A DNA stretch of 64,000 nucleotides. Origin: Pelagibius sp. Alg239-R121. GTDB taxonomy: Bacteria; Pseudomonadota; Alphaproteobacteria; Kiloniellales; Kiloniellaceae. A program made the translations under genes and the position numbers. The stretch is from assembly GCF_947331435.1 (NCBI RefSeq), contig NZ_CAMZOF010000007.1:310001-374000 (forward strand), written 5' to 3'. Position 1 is the first letter of the stretch; every line of letters begins with the position of its first letter. Below the pieces are notes generated by a model. It did no database searches. It was not told where the DNA came from and saw nothing but the letters and a program-made list of their open reading frames with translations. Shown piece after piece: positions 25,344 to 35,474 of the stretch.

Positions 25344-26122
25344 GCCTCAGTCTGATTTTGCTGCGGTTCGAGATATGCACCGATTTCGTCACAGAGCTTG
25401 TGAAACTGCGGATCCCTTAAGAGTTCCGGCGCACGCGGCCGCGCAAAAGGAATGGTAATGTCGGCGAGAATTTCCGCCGGCCTCGCGGACAGGACAATCA
25501 CGCGGTCCGCCAGATAAACCGCTTCATCTACCCCATGTGTGATCAGCAAGGTGGTTGGCCGTGCCGCCGACCAGATCCGCTGCAGCTCCAGATTCATTTG
25601 CCGGCGCAGGATCAGATCCAACGCGCCGAAAGGCTCGTCCATCAACAGCACGCGCGGTTCTGTGGCCAGTGACCGGGCAATGGCCACGCGCTGGCGCATT
25701 CCACCCGATAGTTCTTCCGGACGGGCTTTTTCGAAACCTTCCAGACCGACCAGCCGGATCAGTTTGCCGATATGTTCGGGATCCGGCGGTTTCGTTCCAA
25801 GGACCTGAAAGGGAAGTAGGATGTTGTCTTCAACGTTACGCCATGGCAGGAGCGCGGCGTCTTGAAACGCGACCCCTACGGCACCGGTTTTGCGCGCGGC
25901 ACTGGGACGTTCGTCACCCACGAGAATGCTGCCTGCGTCGGCGGTTTCCAGCTCCAGCGCCAGTCGCAGCAGCGTTGATTTGCCACAGCCTGAAGGGCCG
26001 AGAAGGGCGGTGAAAGAGCCCCCCGGACAGTCGAGTGTCAGTTGCTCGAAAACCGTGAGGGCCTGCCCCTTGATATGAAATGTTTTTTCGACATCGACAA
26101 AGGAAAGAGGCAGGCCCTGCAT
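25340..26122 (-). CDS. ABC transporter ATP-binding protein (SsuB/TauB/ThiZ-like)
   Basis: This 260-residue ATPase powers the importer. It shows Walker [10 protein letters not shown], the Q-loop region [15 protein letters not shown], the signature LSGGMRQR, Walker [13 protein letters not shown] and the switch histidine in [10 protein letters not shown]. The subfamily is that of aliphatic sulfonate, taurine, nitrate and pyrimidine-type importers. It is coupled to the permease by a four-base overlap and lies nine bases after the binding-protein gene. Confidence 0.92.
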   Translation of the reverse strand: MQGLPLSFVDVEKTFHIKGQALTVFEQLTLDCPGGSFTALLGPSGCGKSTLLRLALELETADAGSILVGDERPSAARKTGAVGVAFQDAALLPWRNVEDNILLPFQVLGTKPPDPEHIGKLIRLVGLEGFEKARPEELSGGMRQRVAIARSLATEPRVLLMDEPFGALDLILRRQMNLELQRIWSAARPTTLLITHGVDEAVYLADRVIVLSARPAEILADITIPFARPRAPELLRDPQFHKLCDEIGAYLEPQQNQTEA

Positions 26123-26131
26123 TGACGAACC

Positions 26132-27112
26132 CTAGATCTCCGCGAGCAGGCTGGTGTCGAACATGTCGCGACTGGCCTTGATGCCGATACGCCCGAGTGT
26201 ATCGATATTGGCCTGGATGCCCTCGTCATCCATCGCGAAGATTCCGCCTGAATGTGTCATCAGTGGCATCTGAGCTTGATTGAAGAAAATCTCGTTTTCG
26301 ATGGTCCGCCCCGTACCCTTGAACCAACTGTCTGCAAACTTCGGCGGATAGGCAAGCGGATCGGCAAAGTTGGCATCCCAGCCTTTACGGCTCGCTCTAA
26401 GCCAGGCGACCAGCTCACTGCGCTTGCTGGCCAGTGTCTCCTCTGTAACGACAACCGTGTCGTTGTAGGTTTTATAACCAAAATCATAGAGCAGGAAGCT
26501 TGTGGCTTTCTCGCCCTGCTGTTCGATGCTGTAGGGGACATTGGTCGTAAAATCGAGCGAGGCGTCGATTTCGCCCTTGATTAATGGAGTCGGGTCATAG
26601 GCATAGGGAACGATATTCACGTCGCTGCGCTCTATGCCATTGATGGCCAGCATTGCCTCGACTGAAATCACATTGACCGGGGGGACCGCCAGCGTTTTGC
26701 CTTTGAGTTCTTCCGGCGTATTAATCGGTGCTTTTGCCAAGGAGACGACGCCGATCGGATTCTTCTGATACTGGGCACCGATGATCTTGAAGGGGGCACC
26801 CTGGTCGACAATTGCCTTTATCGTGGTGTCTGGTGTGGTGAGTGCCAAATCCGCCTTGCCGGCGATGATCGAACTTTCGGGAATGACGTCCGGGCCGCCC
26901 GAGAGATAGGTCAGATCGAGACCGGCCGCCTTATAGTGCCCCTCGTCAATGGCAGCGAAATAACCGGCGAACTCGGCATCGTTGATCCACGCGGCCTGCA
27001 TTGTCAGCGGTGTTGCTGCCGCTGTGCGCCCCGTCAAACCCGGAAGCATTGCGACGGCAGCGCCGGTGCCGGCGATTTTAATGAAACGCCTTCTGTTGGA
27101 ATGAAAAGCCAT
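26132..27112 (-). CDS. NMT1/THI5-like ABC substrate-binding protein
   Basis: This 326-residue secreted binding protein starts with a Tat-like signal (SNRRRFIKIAGTGAAVAML). It has the NMT1/THI5 layout: QAAWINDAEFAGYFAAIDEG with the aromatic and acid cluster, then GGPDVIPESSIIAGKADLAL and a second lobe with NTPEELKGKTLAVPP. Related proteins bind thiamine pyrimidine precursors, riboflavin or other heterocycles. The ATG at 27112 has GGGGGAAAC just upstream; an upstream in-frame start is not favoured. Together with the adjacent MTHFS-like gene this suggests uptake of a pterin-, folate- or pyrimidine-like compound, which is inference. Confidence 0.85.
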   Translation of the reverse strand: MAFHSNRRRFIKIAGTGAAVAMLPGLTGRTAAATPLTMQAAWINDAEFAGYFAAIDEGHYKAAGLDLTYLSGGPDVIPESSIIAGKADLALTTPDTTIKAIVDQGAPFKIIGAQYQKNPIGVVSLAKAPINTPEELKGKTLAVPPVNVISVEAMLAINGIERSDVNIVPYAYDPTPLIKGEIDASLDFTTNVPYSIEQQGEKATSFLLYDFGYKTYNDTVVVTEETLASKRSELVAWLRASRKGWDANFADPLAYPPKFADSWFKGTGRTIENEIFFNQAQMPLMTHSGGIFAMDDEGIQANIDTLGRIGIKASRDMFDTSLLAEI

Positions 27113-27153
27113 GATGTTTCCCCCTGTGAAAAGGACTGAATTGATTTGCGTGG

Positions 27154-27948
27154 CTAGCCAACCGGAAGCCCATGCATGCGCCGCAATTCCTGAAGCGGCG
27201 GCGTCGCTGCAATCTGTTCGGGCTCCAGTAACTCCCAATGAATGCCTCTTGGACGCGGCGCCCGGTTTTCAATGCGATACAGTTTGTTCGGCGTGGCGAT
27301 GACGTCGACCAGAATATCAGTGGGGCTGGGAAAGAGTTTATCTTCAACGACCTGGACATCATGGACGACCGCACTGACATTCGTGTTGTCGTCGACGATT
27401 CCCAGCTCAGTAAACATGCCCCACTCCAGATCGAAGAAGCCATGTCCCTTGCCGAAGCGAACACCGTCCAGCGACACGGCTGAAGCACCCGTGACCATGA
27501 AGTCAAACCGTCCGCGTTCGGCAACCTCTTCAAGAGATATTTTTTTGCCAAAATGCTCAAGACCATCGAGCCAGGCCGCGAAGAGCTCCTGCCCAGCGGG
27601 GACCATGGCTGGCTCCAACAGGTAAAAGCCACGGTAGATGCCATAGGTGGAGACCACCATGGACTTGCCTGCCTTCAGCATGCGCGCCCGCAGGTCTACA
27701 AGGCAATTGTCGGGCGTGATGAATGCGTAGCCACCGCGCTGGTAAAAGTCTTCTTTCGCGATGCGGTCCGTGGCGGCGGAAGACCCTACAAAATCAGGAA
27801 TGACTTCAGAGAAGTTGAGGTGGAATCGTGAATCCGGCTGGGCGACCCCTGCCAGCTTTGACCAGATTTTCTCCCGTACGATCTTGGTCTTTGTCACGTT
27901 GTGTTCCAATTGTTTCTTATTGAGAGATTGTTGAAACGATGGTTTCAT
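27154..27948 (-). CDS. 5-formyltetrahydrofolate cyclo-ligase-family protein
   Basis: This 264-residue protein has the MTHFS fold. FGKGHGFFDLEWG near residues 168-180 corresponds to the GxGxGYYD ATP-binding motif of the family. It is longer than the usual 180-200 residue enzymes, with extra sequence around the middle (EPAMVPAGQELFAAWLDGLE), so it may act on another substrate than 5-formyl-THF. It is the first gene of the leftward operon, 41 bases before the binding-protein gene, and is divergent from an RpiR regulator. Confidence 0.75.
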   Translation of the reverse strand: MKPSFQQSLNKKQLEHNVTKTKIVREKIWSKLAGVAQPDSRFHLNFSEVIPDFVGSSAATDRIAKEDFYQRGGYAFITPDNCLVDLRARMLKAGKSMVVSTYGIYRGFYLLEPAMVPAGQELFAAWLDGLEHFGKKISLEEVAERGRFDFMVTGASAVSLDGVRFGKGHGFFDLEWGMFTELGIVDDNTNVSAVVHDVQVVEDKLFPSPTDILVDVIATPNKLYRIENRAPRPRGIHWELLEPEQIAATPPLQELRRMHGLPVG

Positions 27949-28196
27949 GGAGCGTGAAAATTGTCACGTTCTTTTTTACTGTGCCGGCGAAAGTTGTTAT
28001 CGATTCCGGTTCGAGAGCGTAGTGGTTCTAAGTCGGATCAATTGAGGGTGTGATTCGCTCTCTCGATATGGATTTAAGAGACTGATTCACGTTTTCCGCT
28101 GATCTCATGGAAAACGACCAGACTCGAGAGCGAGTGCTCGGAAACAGGCATGCAACGCTGCGCCTGTAGAAGTTTATTGGCATCGAAAGGGATGGA

Positions 28197-29045
28197 ATGG
28201 GAACGAGGTTAGCGTTGCGCATTCAGGAGCGCTTTGACGTGCTGACTCCGGCAGAACAAAAGCTGGCACAGTTCCTCATGGACCGTCCCGATGAAATCCT
28301 CGCGGCCTCGGCAACGGAGCTGGCGAAATTTACCGGCGTGTCGAAGGCGACTGCAGCCCGATTGTTTAGAAATCTCGGTTATCAGGATTTCAACGATGTG
28401 CGTCTACAGGCACGCGAGGAGCGCAATCGGACCGGGCCGGTACAGCAGATTCCCATGCCGCAGGCCGCGGTCACCGAAGCCACGTCGATTTCAGTCCATT
28501 TGCAGATCGAGAGCGCCAATCTCCTGCGCACCTTTGAGGGACTTCGCTCGGACGTTCTGAACGAGGCTGCAGACGAAATTGCCGCCGCGGGCCGGGTTTG
28601 GGTTGCGGGTTTGGGCATCGAGTTCGGCTTGGCGCAGCATCTGCGAATTCTGCTGGCGCGTGTCCGTCCTTCCGTGCAGTTGATTTCGGAGAACACCGGC
28701 ACCTGGCCAGAGGAGCTTGCATCGACCGGACCAAACGACGCCCTGATTGTCATTGCGATGCGGCCCTGGCCGAAACCCGTTTCGACCATGCTTACCTTCG
28801 CAAAGACAACCCGTCTTAAAACCATTGTCATTACCGATCCGACCAACGTGGGCCGGGCGGCACGCCAGGACGCACTTGTGCTCAGCTGTCATGTTTCGAC
28901 GCCGGGTGATCACCTGACTCAAACCAGTGTTCTCAGCATGGCCCAACTTTTGTCCGGCGCAGTTGCGAACCGCCTGGGCGGAAAGGCACCGCTCTGGCGG
29001 GAGCTTATCTCGGACCTTGCCGAAGAGTTTGAAGACGACGGCTGA
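28197..29045 (+). CDS. MurR/RpiR-family transcriptional regulator
   Basis: This 282-residue regulator has the RpiR architecture: an N-terminal helix-turn-helix domain (LTPAEQKLAQFLMDRPDEIL, then SATELAKFTGVSKATAARLFRNLGY) and a C-terminal SIS-like domain (about 120-270; RVWVAGLGIEFGLAQHLRILLARV). SIS domains bind phosphosugars or similar small molecules. It is divergent from the MTHFS/ABC operon across a 248-base region that contains the inverted pair CGTGA...TCACG at 27953-27968, so it probably controls that operon. The start follows AGGGATGG. Confidence 0.87.
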   Translation: MGTRLALRIQERFDVLTPAEQKLAQFLMDRPDEILAASATELAKFTGVSKATAARLFRNLGYQDFNDVRLQAREERNRTGPVQQIPMPQAAVTEATSISVHLQIESANLLRTFEGLRSDVLNEAADEIAAAGRVWVAGLGIEFGLAQHLRILLARVRPSVQLISENTGTWPEELASTGPNDALIVIAMRPWPKPVSTMLTFAKTTRLKTIVITDPTNVGRAARQDALVLSCHVSTPGDHLTQTSVLSMAQLLSGAVANRLGGKAPLWRELISDLAEEFEDDG

Positions 29046-29169
29046 AAAAAGCGCAAGCGCCATCTACGCGTTGACCTGTTTTTCACGCAGTAAAAAACGT
29101 TTTCCATCTCGGCGCGCGCGGTCATGATCCTTTCGACATGCTGACGGAATCAAGAGGATAGTAATAGAG

Positions 29170-29733
29170 ATGGCCGATACCATGACTGAGCGGGAAAAAA
29201 TGCTGGCTGGCCTGGATTATTATGACCGGGATCCCGAATTGGTGGCCATGCGTAACCGCGTTCGCAAGCTGTTGCGCGATTTCAACCGCTCGGATTTCCT
29301 GGAAGGCGATGGCCCCAATCCCGTGATGAAAGAACTTCTGGGCACCATGAGTGAGGGTGTCTTCATCGAGATGCCGTTTCACTGTGCTTACGGTGTGAAC
29401 CTGCACCTGGGATTGAACGTCTACTTCAATGCCGGCGCCGCCATTCTCGACTGCGCCCGGATCGAGGTCGGTGCCAACTCTATGTTCGGCCCGTCCGTTC
29501 AGATCTATACCGCCACTCATGCCTTCGATCCCGTGGAACGCGCCAGCGGCCGCGAGAGCGCGCAGCCAATCACCATCGGCCACGACGTCTGGGTCGGTGG
29601 CGGCGCGATTCTCTGTCCAGGTGTGACAATTGGCGATAACGCGGTGATCGGCGCCGGTAGCGTGGTGACCCGCGACATTCCATCGAACGTAGTGGCTGTC
29701 GGGAACCCCTGCCGGGTGATGCGGGAACTTTAG
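29170..29733 (+). CDS. Sugar O-acetyltransferase (maltose acetyltransferase/NodL type)
   Basis: This 187-residue acetyl-CoA-dependent enzyme has the left-handed beta-helix fold. It starts with the Maa-like MTEREKMLAGLDYYDRDPEL segment. It then has hexapeptide-type turns (ILDCARIEVGANSMFGPSV), the catalytic-histidine motif IYTATHAFDP and the closing IGDNAVIGAGSVVTRDIPSN with VGNPCRV. It forms trimers in relatives. It is close downstream of the rpiR gene but separated by 124 bases, so linkage is not certain. The sugar substrate cannot be predicted from sequence. Confidence 0.9.
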   Translation: MADTMTEREKMLAGLDYYDRDPELVAMRNRVRKLLRDFNRSDFLEGDGPNPVMKELLGTMSEGVFIEMPFHCAYGVNLHLGLNVYFNAGAAILDCARIEVGANSMFGPSVQIYTATHAFDPVERASGRESAQPITIGHDVWVGGGAILCPGVTIGDNAVIGAGSVVTRDIPSNVVAVGNPCRVMREL

Positions 29734-29789
29734 CTCTCCGCTTGTGAAGGCGTGGCTCTCCCAAGCGCGAGGAGATTACTTGACAGGAC

Positions 29790-31538
29790 TCAGACCGCAC
29801 CCTTGCGGATAGCGGATGAGATATCCTCGCGCAAATCATTCACGCCCTGTGCAACTTCGGTAGAGTTGGTGCGCACTTCGCCTGCCAGGCGGCCTGATTC
29901 CGCTGCGGCGCTCGAGACCTGACCGATCCTGGAAGAAACCTCCTGGTTTCCCGTTGCGGCCTCCTGGACCGAGCGCGCTATTTCATCGGTCGCGTTGCCC
30001 TGTTCTTCGACGGATGCCGCGATGGAGCCTGCAATGCTGTCGATCTTCTGAATGGTTTCGCGAATCTCTTCAATCGCATTGACGGCCTCACCGGTGGCGC
30101 TCTGCATACCGCCGATTTGACTGCTGATGTCTTCGGTCGCCTTGGCAGTCTGGTTTGCAAGATTTTTGACTTCAGAGGCGACCACGGCAAAGCCTTTACC
30201 CGCTTCGCCGGCACGGGCAGCTTCGATCGTGGCGTTTAATGCCAGCAGGTTGGTCTGCTCGGCAATATCGCTGATCAAGTCGACTACCTCACCGATCTTA
30301 GATGCCGCCTGGGCAAGACCTTGAACCGTCTCGTTAGTGTGTTCTGCTTGCTGGACCGCTTGTGTCGCAATCGAAGTGGACTCGCTCACCTGACGAGAAA
30401 CTTCTTTAATCGTATTGGCCATTTCCTCGGAGGCACTGGCAATGGTCTGAACATTGGCGGTCGCTTCCTCTGCGGCACCGGCGACTGTGCCGCTGTCTTC
30501 CGTGACTCTATCGGCCGCCTTGGACATTTCTTCAGCCAGCTGATGCATGGCATCGGTCTTGGAAACGATACCCGCAACCGCTGTCTCAGCTCTCTGTTCC
30601 AACTCGTGGGTCAACTCGCCCATCGAACGCTTCAGCGATTCCTGCGCCTGTTGTGATTCCTGTTCGCGGTCAATGCGCAAACGATCCATTTCGACACTGT
30701 TTCTCTTAAATACCTCTAGGGCCTTGGCCATGGCACCGATCTCGTCGTGGCGTTCCCGATCGGGGATGTCAACGCTGTGATCGCCAGAGGCCAGCAGTTT
30801 CATCGTCACGGTCATCCCGGCGAGGGGACGTGAAACGGAACGGGCGCCAAAAAACGATATCGCCATGAGAGCCAGGCCGCCGGCGATGACTGAGAAGATA
30901 AGGTTATTGCTCAAGGATGTTCCGGCCGCCAACTGCGTATCTATGACAGTATCGACTTCGAGGACGCCACGCACATCGCCCATTGCCCAATCGGTCTTGG
31001 GAGAGTCCGGATGTCCGTTATGACAATTGACACAGGCTTCTGCGACCATCCGGTCCGCGATTGCCACTCTGACGACTTCCTGACCATTCTGGCTTTCCTG
31101 CCGGACGAAAGTTTCGTCCGGATTGTCATTCAGGAAATTCCAGGCCTCATTCTGAAAATCATCCAGAACCCGGCTTTCTCTGACTGAAAAGGGAAACTGG
31201 CTGTATAGGTTGATCCTTGTGTCCTCTTCCTTCAGCAGTTCGCTCAGGTCATGGATCAAGGTCGCAGGAAGCGGGATCGAGCCTTCTTCGGTTTTATGGT
31301 TGAAAGAGGGTTTAAGGCTGCCGTCCGCGACTGCTTTCTTGATGACATTCTTGGTGTAGTAACCCCGGATCGTCTTGAACTGCTTTGCCGTTTGTTCGGC
31401 CGCACGAACTGCGTCTGCGCGCGCATTCTGGGCGATTTGTTGAGGAAGTAAAATCCAGGTTGCCACAACGCAAATCACCAGAGCGATCGGCACAGGCAGA
31501 ATCAGTTTCCAAGCAATGCTGTTTCGAAGAGATGTCAT
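29790..31538 (-). CDS. Methyl-accepting chemotaxis protein with c-type haem sensor (Tll0287/DUF3365-like) domain
   Basis: This 582-residue chemoreceptor has a first membrane helix at about residues 10-31, a periplasmic domain to about 210, a second helix at about 212-232, then HAMP and the signalling domain with [20 protein letters not shown]. The periplasmic domain contains one CxxCH site, C169-C172-H173 in EACVNCHNGHPDSP, followed by DVRGVLEV. This matches the haem-containing Tll0287-like group, so the receptor should sense redox state or a gas ligand through covalent haem. No CheB/CheR partner is adjacent. The C-terminus lacks the NWETF-type methylase tether. Confidence 0.87.
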   Translation of the reverse strand: MTSLRNSIAWKLILPVPIALVICVVATWILLPQQIAQNARADAVRAAEQTAKQFKTIRGYYTKNVIKKAVADGSLKPSFNHKTEEGSIPLPATLIHDLSELLKEEDTRINLYSQFPFSVRESRVLDDFQNEAWNFLNDNPDETFVRQESQNGQEVVRVAIADRMVAEACVNCHNGHPDSPKTDWAMGDVRGVLEVDTVIDTQLAAGTSLSNNLIFSVIAGGLALMAISFFGARSVSRPLAGMTVTMKLLASGDHSVDIPDRERHDEIGAMAKALEVFKRNSVEMDRLRIDREQESQQAQESLKRSMGELTHELEQRAETAVAGIVSKTDAMHQLAEEMSKAADRVTEDSGTVAGAAEEATANVQTIASASEEMANTIKEVSRQVSESTSIATQAVQQAEHTNETVQGLAQAASKIGEVVDLISDIAEQTNLLALNATIEAARAGEAGKGFAVVASEVKNLANQTAKATEDISSQIGGMQSATGEAVNAIEEIRETIQKIDSIAGSIAASVEEQGNATDEIARSVQEAATGNQEVSSRIGQVSSAAAESGRLAGEVRTNSTEVAQGVNDLREDISSAIRKGAV

Positions 31539-32051
31539 CGGTCGTTACCTGTAAAAGAATGGAGTCGAAGCGTAGTAACGGATCCGATCATATGTGTAGT
31601 TATTTAATAAAATGTATATTGAGTAGAATGAAAAATAACTTATTGATTTGATTTACTCTGGATGGGATCAGAGTAAATGGCAATATTAAATATTTAATCC
31701 TATTTTTGAGATGTGAAATAAGCTGAACTTGTTAAAAATAGAAAATTTTGGAATGTTTCTATTATTTGAGATGAGTGTGGGGACTTGGTTTGGATGTGCG
31801 ATCCCTTGATCAAGAGAGACCAATAAGACCATTCTGGGAGCTGGCGCACGTATGTTGGTTGTCGATTGACCTATAACGATCAAACAGTTGCAGAAAACCG
31901 CAGGTTGACAACTTGAGCCGATCGCGAGACGCGTCCAATTACTCTCTATATCGTTCGTGATTGACTGAGGAAGCCAAGTTGCCTGGCAAAATCGATAATA
32001 ATGAGAGCGGAAAATAGTTTGCCGAGCTTGGATGAAGAGGTGTGTTTACAG
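31539..32051. other. AT-rich intergenic region
   Basis: The 513 bases between the haem receptor start and the MFS transporter stop are AT-rich on the left side. They must hold the receptor promoter. I see no gene; the short frames have no recognisable content. No clear hairpin terminator is visible for the MFS gene. Confidence 0.4.
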
Positions 32052-33314
32052 CTATTTTCGGATATTGGAGTCTGATGCTAGGAATATAAGCAACACACCA
32101 CCGGCGATGACGGCAATGGAGGAAAGCGTGAGTGACGAATGAAAAGATCCGCTTCGTTCGGCCAGGATGCCGGCGGCGAGTGGCCCTAGAATCTGACCGA
32201 GCCCAAAGGCAGCGGTCATTACGCCGATCGCTACTGCCGTCGCCGAGGGTGCGATCTTTCGGGCGTAGGCGACAACCAGCAGAGTAATGCCGACAAAGGT
32301 CCCGCCGAACAGTGTCGCCGCAATCAGGGAGGGCAGCAAGGCAGTCGAGAACAGCGGCACGGCAATACCTACCGCCTGCAGCAGGTGGGCAGCGATCATA
32401 GCCCGTACTTCACCCCAACGCTCCGCCGCCCAGGACCAGAAGAGACAGGAGGGTGCGACGGCCAGCCCGACCATCACCCAAGCTAGGTTACCAATGTCTC
32501 CCAAAGCACCGAGAACACCGACATCACTGGCCTCTGTCTGTAGAATTGCGACCAGGAATGTACCGCTGACCACGTAGCCGAGGCCTTCCAAGAAGTAGGC
32601 GATGCCGAGGATCGTAAGGGGCAAGACGACCTCGGCGGGTAGTCGTTTCTGTTGTTTATCGCCAACTGTCTGTGGTGCTGCGTTGGTAGTGTGCGTCAGG
32701 TTGGGTCCATCACGCAGCCAGAGTATAGCGGGGAGAGCGAGGGCCGTCGCAAGCAGACCGAGACCGATCCAATCTGCGCGCCAGCCGCCGGCGATGGCGA
32801 GGACCGGAACCAAAAGTCCCGAAACGGCAATTCCGATCCCGACACCGCCGAAATGAATGCCAAGCCAACGTGGCTTACCGGCGTCTGCTAACACGCGCAT
32901 CACCATGTCTGCGCTGAAGACGAAGAGCAGACCGCTGATCGCACCCGAAGCGAAGCGAAGAAGCCCCCAAACCGCAAACGATTCGCCCGCTGCCATCAGG
33001 CCGGTGGTTGCTGCCGAGAGTAGCAGTGCCATGCGAAATGCGCGAGTTCGCGCTGGACCAGATGTCACGAACCCGGCCGCAAGGGCGCCGATCAGATAGC
33101 CCAGGTAGTTCAGAGATGCCAACAGGCCGGTTTCTTCGTGGCTTAGCCCAAGTGCCAACTGCATTTCCGGCAAGATCGGTGTGTAGGCAAAGCGGCCGAT
33201 ACCCATTGCAATGATGAGAGTGCAAAGCCCTCCGATCAGGGCAGGTTTCAGGGCGGCGGGGACGTCCTCCACGTCCGCCTCTCCTGGAGTTGGTAATCTG
33301 CTTCGCGTGCTCAT
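32052..33314 (-). CDS. YbfB/YjiJ-type MFS transporter
   Basis: This 12-helix inner-membrane transporter of about 420 residues has the family opening GGLCTLIIAMGIGRFAYTPILPEM and the following GLSHEETGLLASLNYLGYLIGALAAG. The second half starts near LPAEVVLPLTILGIAYFLEG. Substrates of YbfB/YjiJ proteins are mostly unknown. The ATG at 33314 is chosen; a TTG at 33338 would extend it by eight residues. It is divergent from a LysR gene across 72 bases, a common arrangement for this family, so the LysR protein probably controls it. Confidence 0.85.
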   Translation of the reverse strand: MSTRSRLPTPGEADVEDVPAALKPALIGGLCTLIIAMGIGRFAYTPILPEMQLALGLSHEETGLLASLNYLGYLIGALAAGFVTSGPARTRAFRMALLLSAATTGLMAAGESFAVWGLLRFASGAISGLLFVFSADMVMRVLADAGKPRWLGIHFGGVGIGIAVSGLLVPVLAIAGGWRADWIGLGLLATALALPAILWLRDGPNLTHTTNAAPQTVGDKQQKRLPAEVVLPLTILGIAYFLEGLGYVVSGTFLVAILQTEASDVGVLGALGDIGNLAWVMVGLAVAPSCLFWSWAAERWGEVRAMIAAHLLQAVGIAVPLFSTALLPSLIAATLFGGTFVGITLLVVAYARKIAPSATAVAIGVMTAAFGLGQILGPLAAGILAERSGSFHSSLTLSSIAVIAGGVLLIFLASDSNIRK

Positions 33315-33349
33315 GGCTTGACAGGCTAATCTCGACAAGTGATCATTAC

Positions 33350-33380
33350 AAACGATAAATTATGTATAATATGTTCGTTT
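33350..33380. promoter_or_regulatory. Inverted repeat in the MFS-LysR divergent promoter
   Basis: AAACGA (33350-33355) and TCGTTT (33375-33380) flank a 19-base AT-rich core between the two divergent starts. It is a candidate LysR operator overlapping both promoters. Confidence 0.45.
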
Positions 33381-33386
33381 TTAGTG

Positions 33387-34295
33387 ATGGATCTACGGAA
33401 CCTGAAATTCTTTACTGCGATCGCCGATACCGGCGGCGTTTCGAGTGCTGCGCGTCATCTGAACACGGTGCAGTCTAATGTGACCGCGCGTTTGAAGGAT
33501 TTGGAGCGCGAGCTTGGAGTAGAGCTGTTTTACCGCACCGGTAAGGGTATGGTGCTGACTTCGGCGGGTCAGGTTCTCCAGAGCTATGCCTGGCGCCTGG
33601 ACCGTTTGAGCGATGAAGCTAGGCAGGCAATGCGGGACTGTGCGGGTGAGGGCGGTTTGCTGCGGATCGGGGCTATGGAGACAACCGCCGCAATTCGCCT
33701 CCCGATGATTCTCAAGAGGCTTCAGACTGAACAGCCGAAGCTGGAGGTCCAGGTGACCGCCGGCCCGACCGAGACACTGCTTTATGAATTGCTGGCTTAT
33801 CGCCTCGATGGTGCTTTCGTTGCTGGGGATCAGACCCACGGCGAGTTGGTCGGCGAACAGGTTTTCGCTGAACGCCTGGTGCTAGTCCGGCCTGTCGGCC
33901 GTGAACCTCGGCGGCGGAGCGATACGCCAGAACAATTGATAGTCTTCCGGCGTGGTTGTTCTTATCGGCTGCGCAGCGAGGCCTGGCTGCGAGATCAGGG
34001 ACAATTGCCGTTCCGGGTCATGGAATTCGGCACCTTGGACGGCATTCTTGGCTGTGTCGCTGCTGGATTGGGGGTGACACTTTTGCCTGAAGCGGTAATC
34101 TCAGCGTCCAGCTTTGCCGGTGACCTTGAGACAGAATCTCTGCCAAAGCGATTTTCTGAGCTACCGACATACTTTGTTCGCCGCAAGGATTCGGCGCCAA
34201 AACGCAACCTGGACGCCTTTCTTACCGCTGTTCGAAAAAGCTCGACGCTTAAGACGAAAAGGGCGTCACCAGTTCCAAAGCGTTCCGTCGGTTAA
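33387..34295 (+). CDS. LysR-family transcriptional regulator
   Basis: This 302-residue regulator has the N-terminal [43 protein letters not shown], shown here as separate motifs [16 protein letters not shown] and QSNVTARL, followed by the periplasmic-binding-like effector domain. The start at 33387 matches the usual LysR N-terminus; a frame from 33339 adds 16 residues that overlap the operator. Its last 30 bases overlap, tail to tail, the end of the manD gene on the other strand. The likely target is the divergent MFS gene. Confidence 0.88.
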   Translation: MDLRNLKFFTAIADTGGVSSAARHLNTVQSNVTARLKDLERELGVELFYRTGKGMVLTSAGQVLQSYAWRLDRLSDEARQAMRDCAGEGGLLRIGAMETTAAIRLPMILKRLQTEQPKLEVQVTAGPTETLLYELLAYRLDGAFVAGDQTHGELVGEQVFAERLVLVRPVGREPRRRSDTPEQLIVFRRGCSYRLRSEAWLRDQGQLPFRVMEFGTLDGILGCVAAGLGVTLLPEAVISASSFAGDLETESLPKRFSELPTYFVRRKDSAPKRNLDAFLTAVRKSSTLKTKRASPVPKRSVG

Positions 34296-35474
34296 TCGAT
34301 TGACGGGCAGATAAGCGCGGTCGTAGGGATATTTCGCGGCAAGATCTTCGTCGATATCGACGCCGTGTCCCGGTGTATCGCCCACCCGGAGCATGCCATC
34401 CGCATAGTTGTAGTCGTGGGAAAAGACCGTGTCGGTTTCAGGCGTGTGGCGCATGTATTCCTGAATGCCAAAGTTGGGTACCCAGCTATCGAAGTGCAGG
34501 GCTGCACCCATGGTGATCGGTGAAAGATCGGTTGCGCCGTGAAAACCGGTGCGCACCTGGTATAGCGCGGCGAGCGCAGCAATTGTACGCATATGAGTGA
34601 TGCCGCCGGCATGGACCAAGGTCGCACGGATGTAATCGATCAGCTGATTTTGGATCAAATCCTTCGCGTCCCAGACCGTATTGAAGATCTCGCCGACCGC
34701 CAATGGCGTCGTGGTGTGCTGTCGGATCAGGCGGAAGGCTTCCTGATTTTCAGCCGGGGTCGCGTCCTCAATCCAGAACAGACGGTAGGGTTCCAGGTCC
34801 TTGCCCAGACGGGCGGCTTCGATTGGTGTCAGGCGGTGGTGGCAATCGTGCAGCAGGAGTGGAGCATTGCCGTATTTTTCGCGTACGGCTTTAAACACAC
34901 CAGGAATAAAGCGCAGATAGTCTGGTGTTGACCAGACTTCCTCCGGTGGCAAGCCCTTTTCGGCGGGCTCATAGAATAGATCGCCTTTGCCAACACCGTA
35001 GACGCTTGAATTTCCCGGAACGCCGCATTGAATCCGGATGGCTTGGTAACCCATCTCGATGTAGCGCCCGACGGCATCCAGGGTTTCGTCCAAATCCCGG
35101 CCGTTGGCGTGGCCGTAAACCAGGACGCCATTGCGGCTACGGCCACCGAGCAATTGATAAAGCGGCATACCTGCCGCTTTGGCCTTGATGTCCCAAAGCG
35201 CGATGTCGACGGCGGCGATCGCAGACATGGTCACCGGGCCTCGCCGCCAATAGGCCCCCCGATAGAGATACTGCCAGATGTCTTCGATCTGTCCAGCATC
35301 GCGTCCGATCAGGCAGGGAATGACGTGATCTTCCAGATAGGAAACCACCGACAGCTCGCGTCCGTTCAGGGTGGCGTCGCCGATGCCGTAGGTGCCGTTC
35401 TCGGTGGTGATCTTCAGGGTAACGAAGTTCCGGCCGGGACAGGTGACGATAACCTTGGCGGATTGGATTTTCAT
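34266..35474 (-). CDS. manD: D-mannonate dehydratase of the enolase superfamily
   Basis: This 402-residue enzyme converts D-mannonate (or D-gluconate in some members) to 2-keto-3-deoxygluconate. The length equals that of characterised ManD enzymes. Visible motifs: [20 protein letters not shown], the [20 protein letters not shown] segment, [11 protein letters not shown] with a metal ligand, [19 protein letters not shown] and [11 protein letters not shown]. It is co-transcribed with the gntR gene, whose stop overlaps the manD start by four bases. Some ManD/RspA homologues have very low activity, so function as a starvation-sensing RspA-like protein remains possible. Confidence 0.88.
   Translation of the reverse strand: MKIQSAKVIVTCPGRNFVTLKITTENGTYGIGDATLNGRELSVVSYLEDHVIPCLIGRDAGQIEDIWQYLYRGAYWRRGPVTMSAIAAVDIALWDIKAKAAGMPLYQLLGGRSRNGVLVYGHANGRDLDETLDAVGRYIEMGYQAIRIQCGVPGNSSVYGVGKGDLFYEPAEKGLPPEEVWSTPDYLRFIPGVFKAVREKYGNAPLLLHDCHHRLTPIEAARLGKDLEPYRLFWIEDATPAENQEAFRLIRQHTTTPLAVGEIFNTVWDAKDLIQNQLIDYIRATLVHAGGITHMRTIAALAALYQVRTGFHGATDLSPITMGAALHFDSWVPNFGIQEYMRHTPETDTVFSHDYNYADGMLRVGDTPGHGVDIDEDLAAKYPYDRAYLPVNRLTDGTLWNW

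Noticed and set aside
27891-27970. Direct repeat TTGTCACGTT (27891 and 27961) as an operator pair
   Set aside because: One copy lies inside the coding region of the MTHFS-like gene and the distance of 70 bases is arbitrary; only the inverted pair at 27953-27968 is kept as a possible operator.
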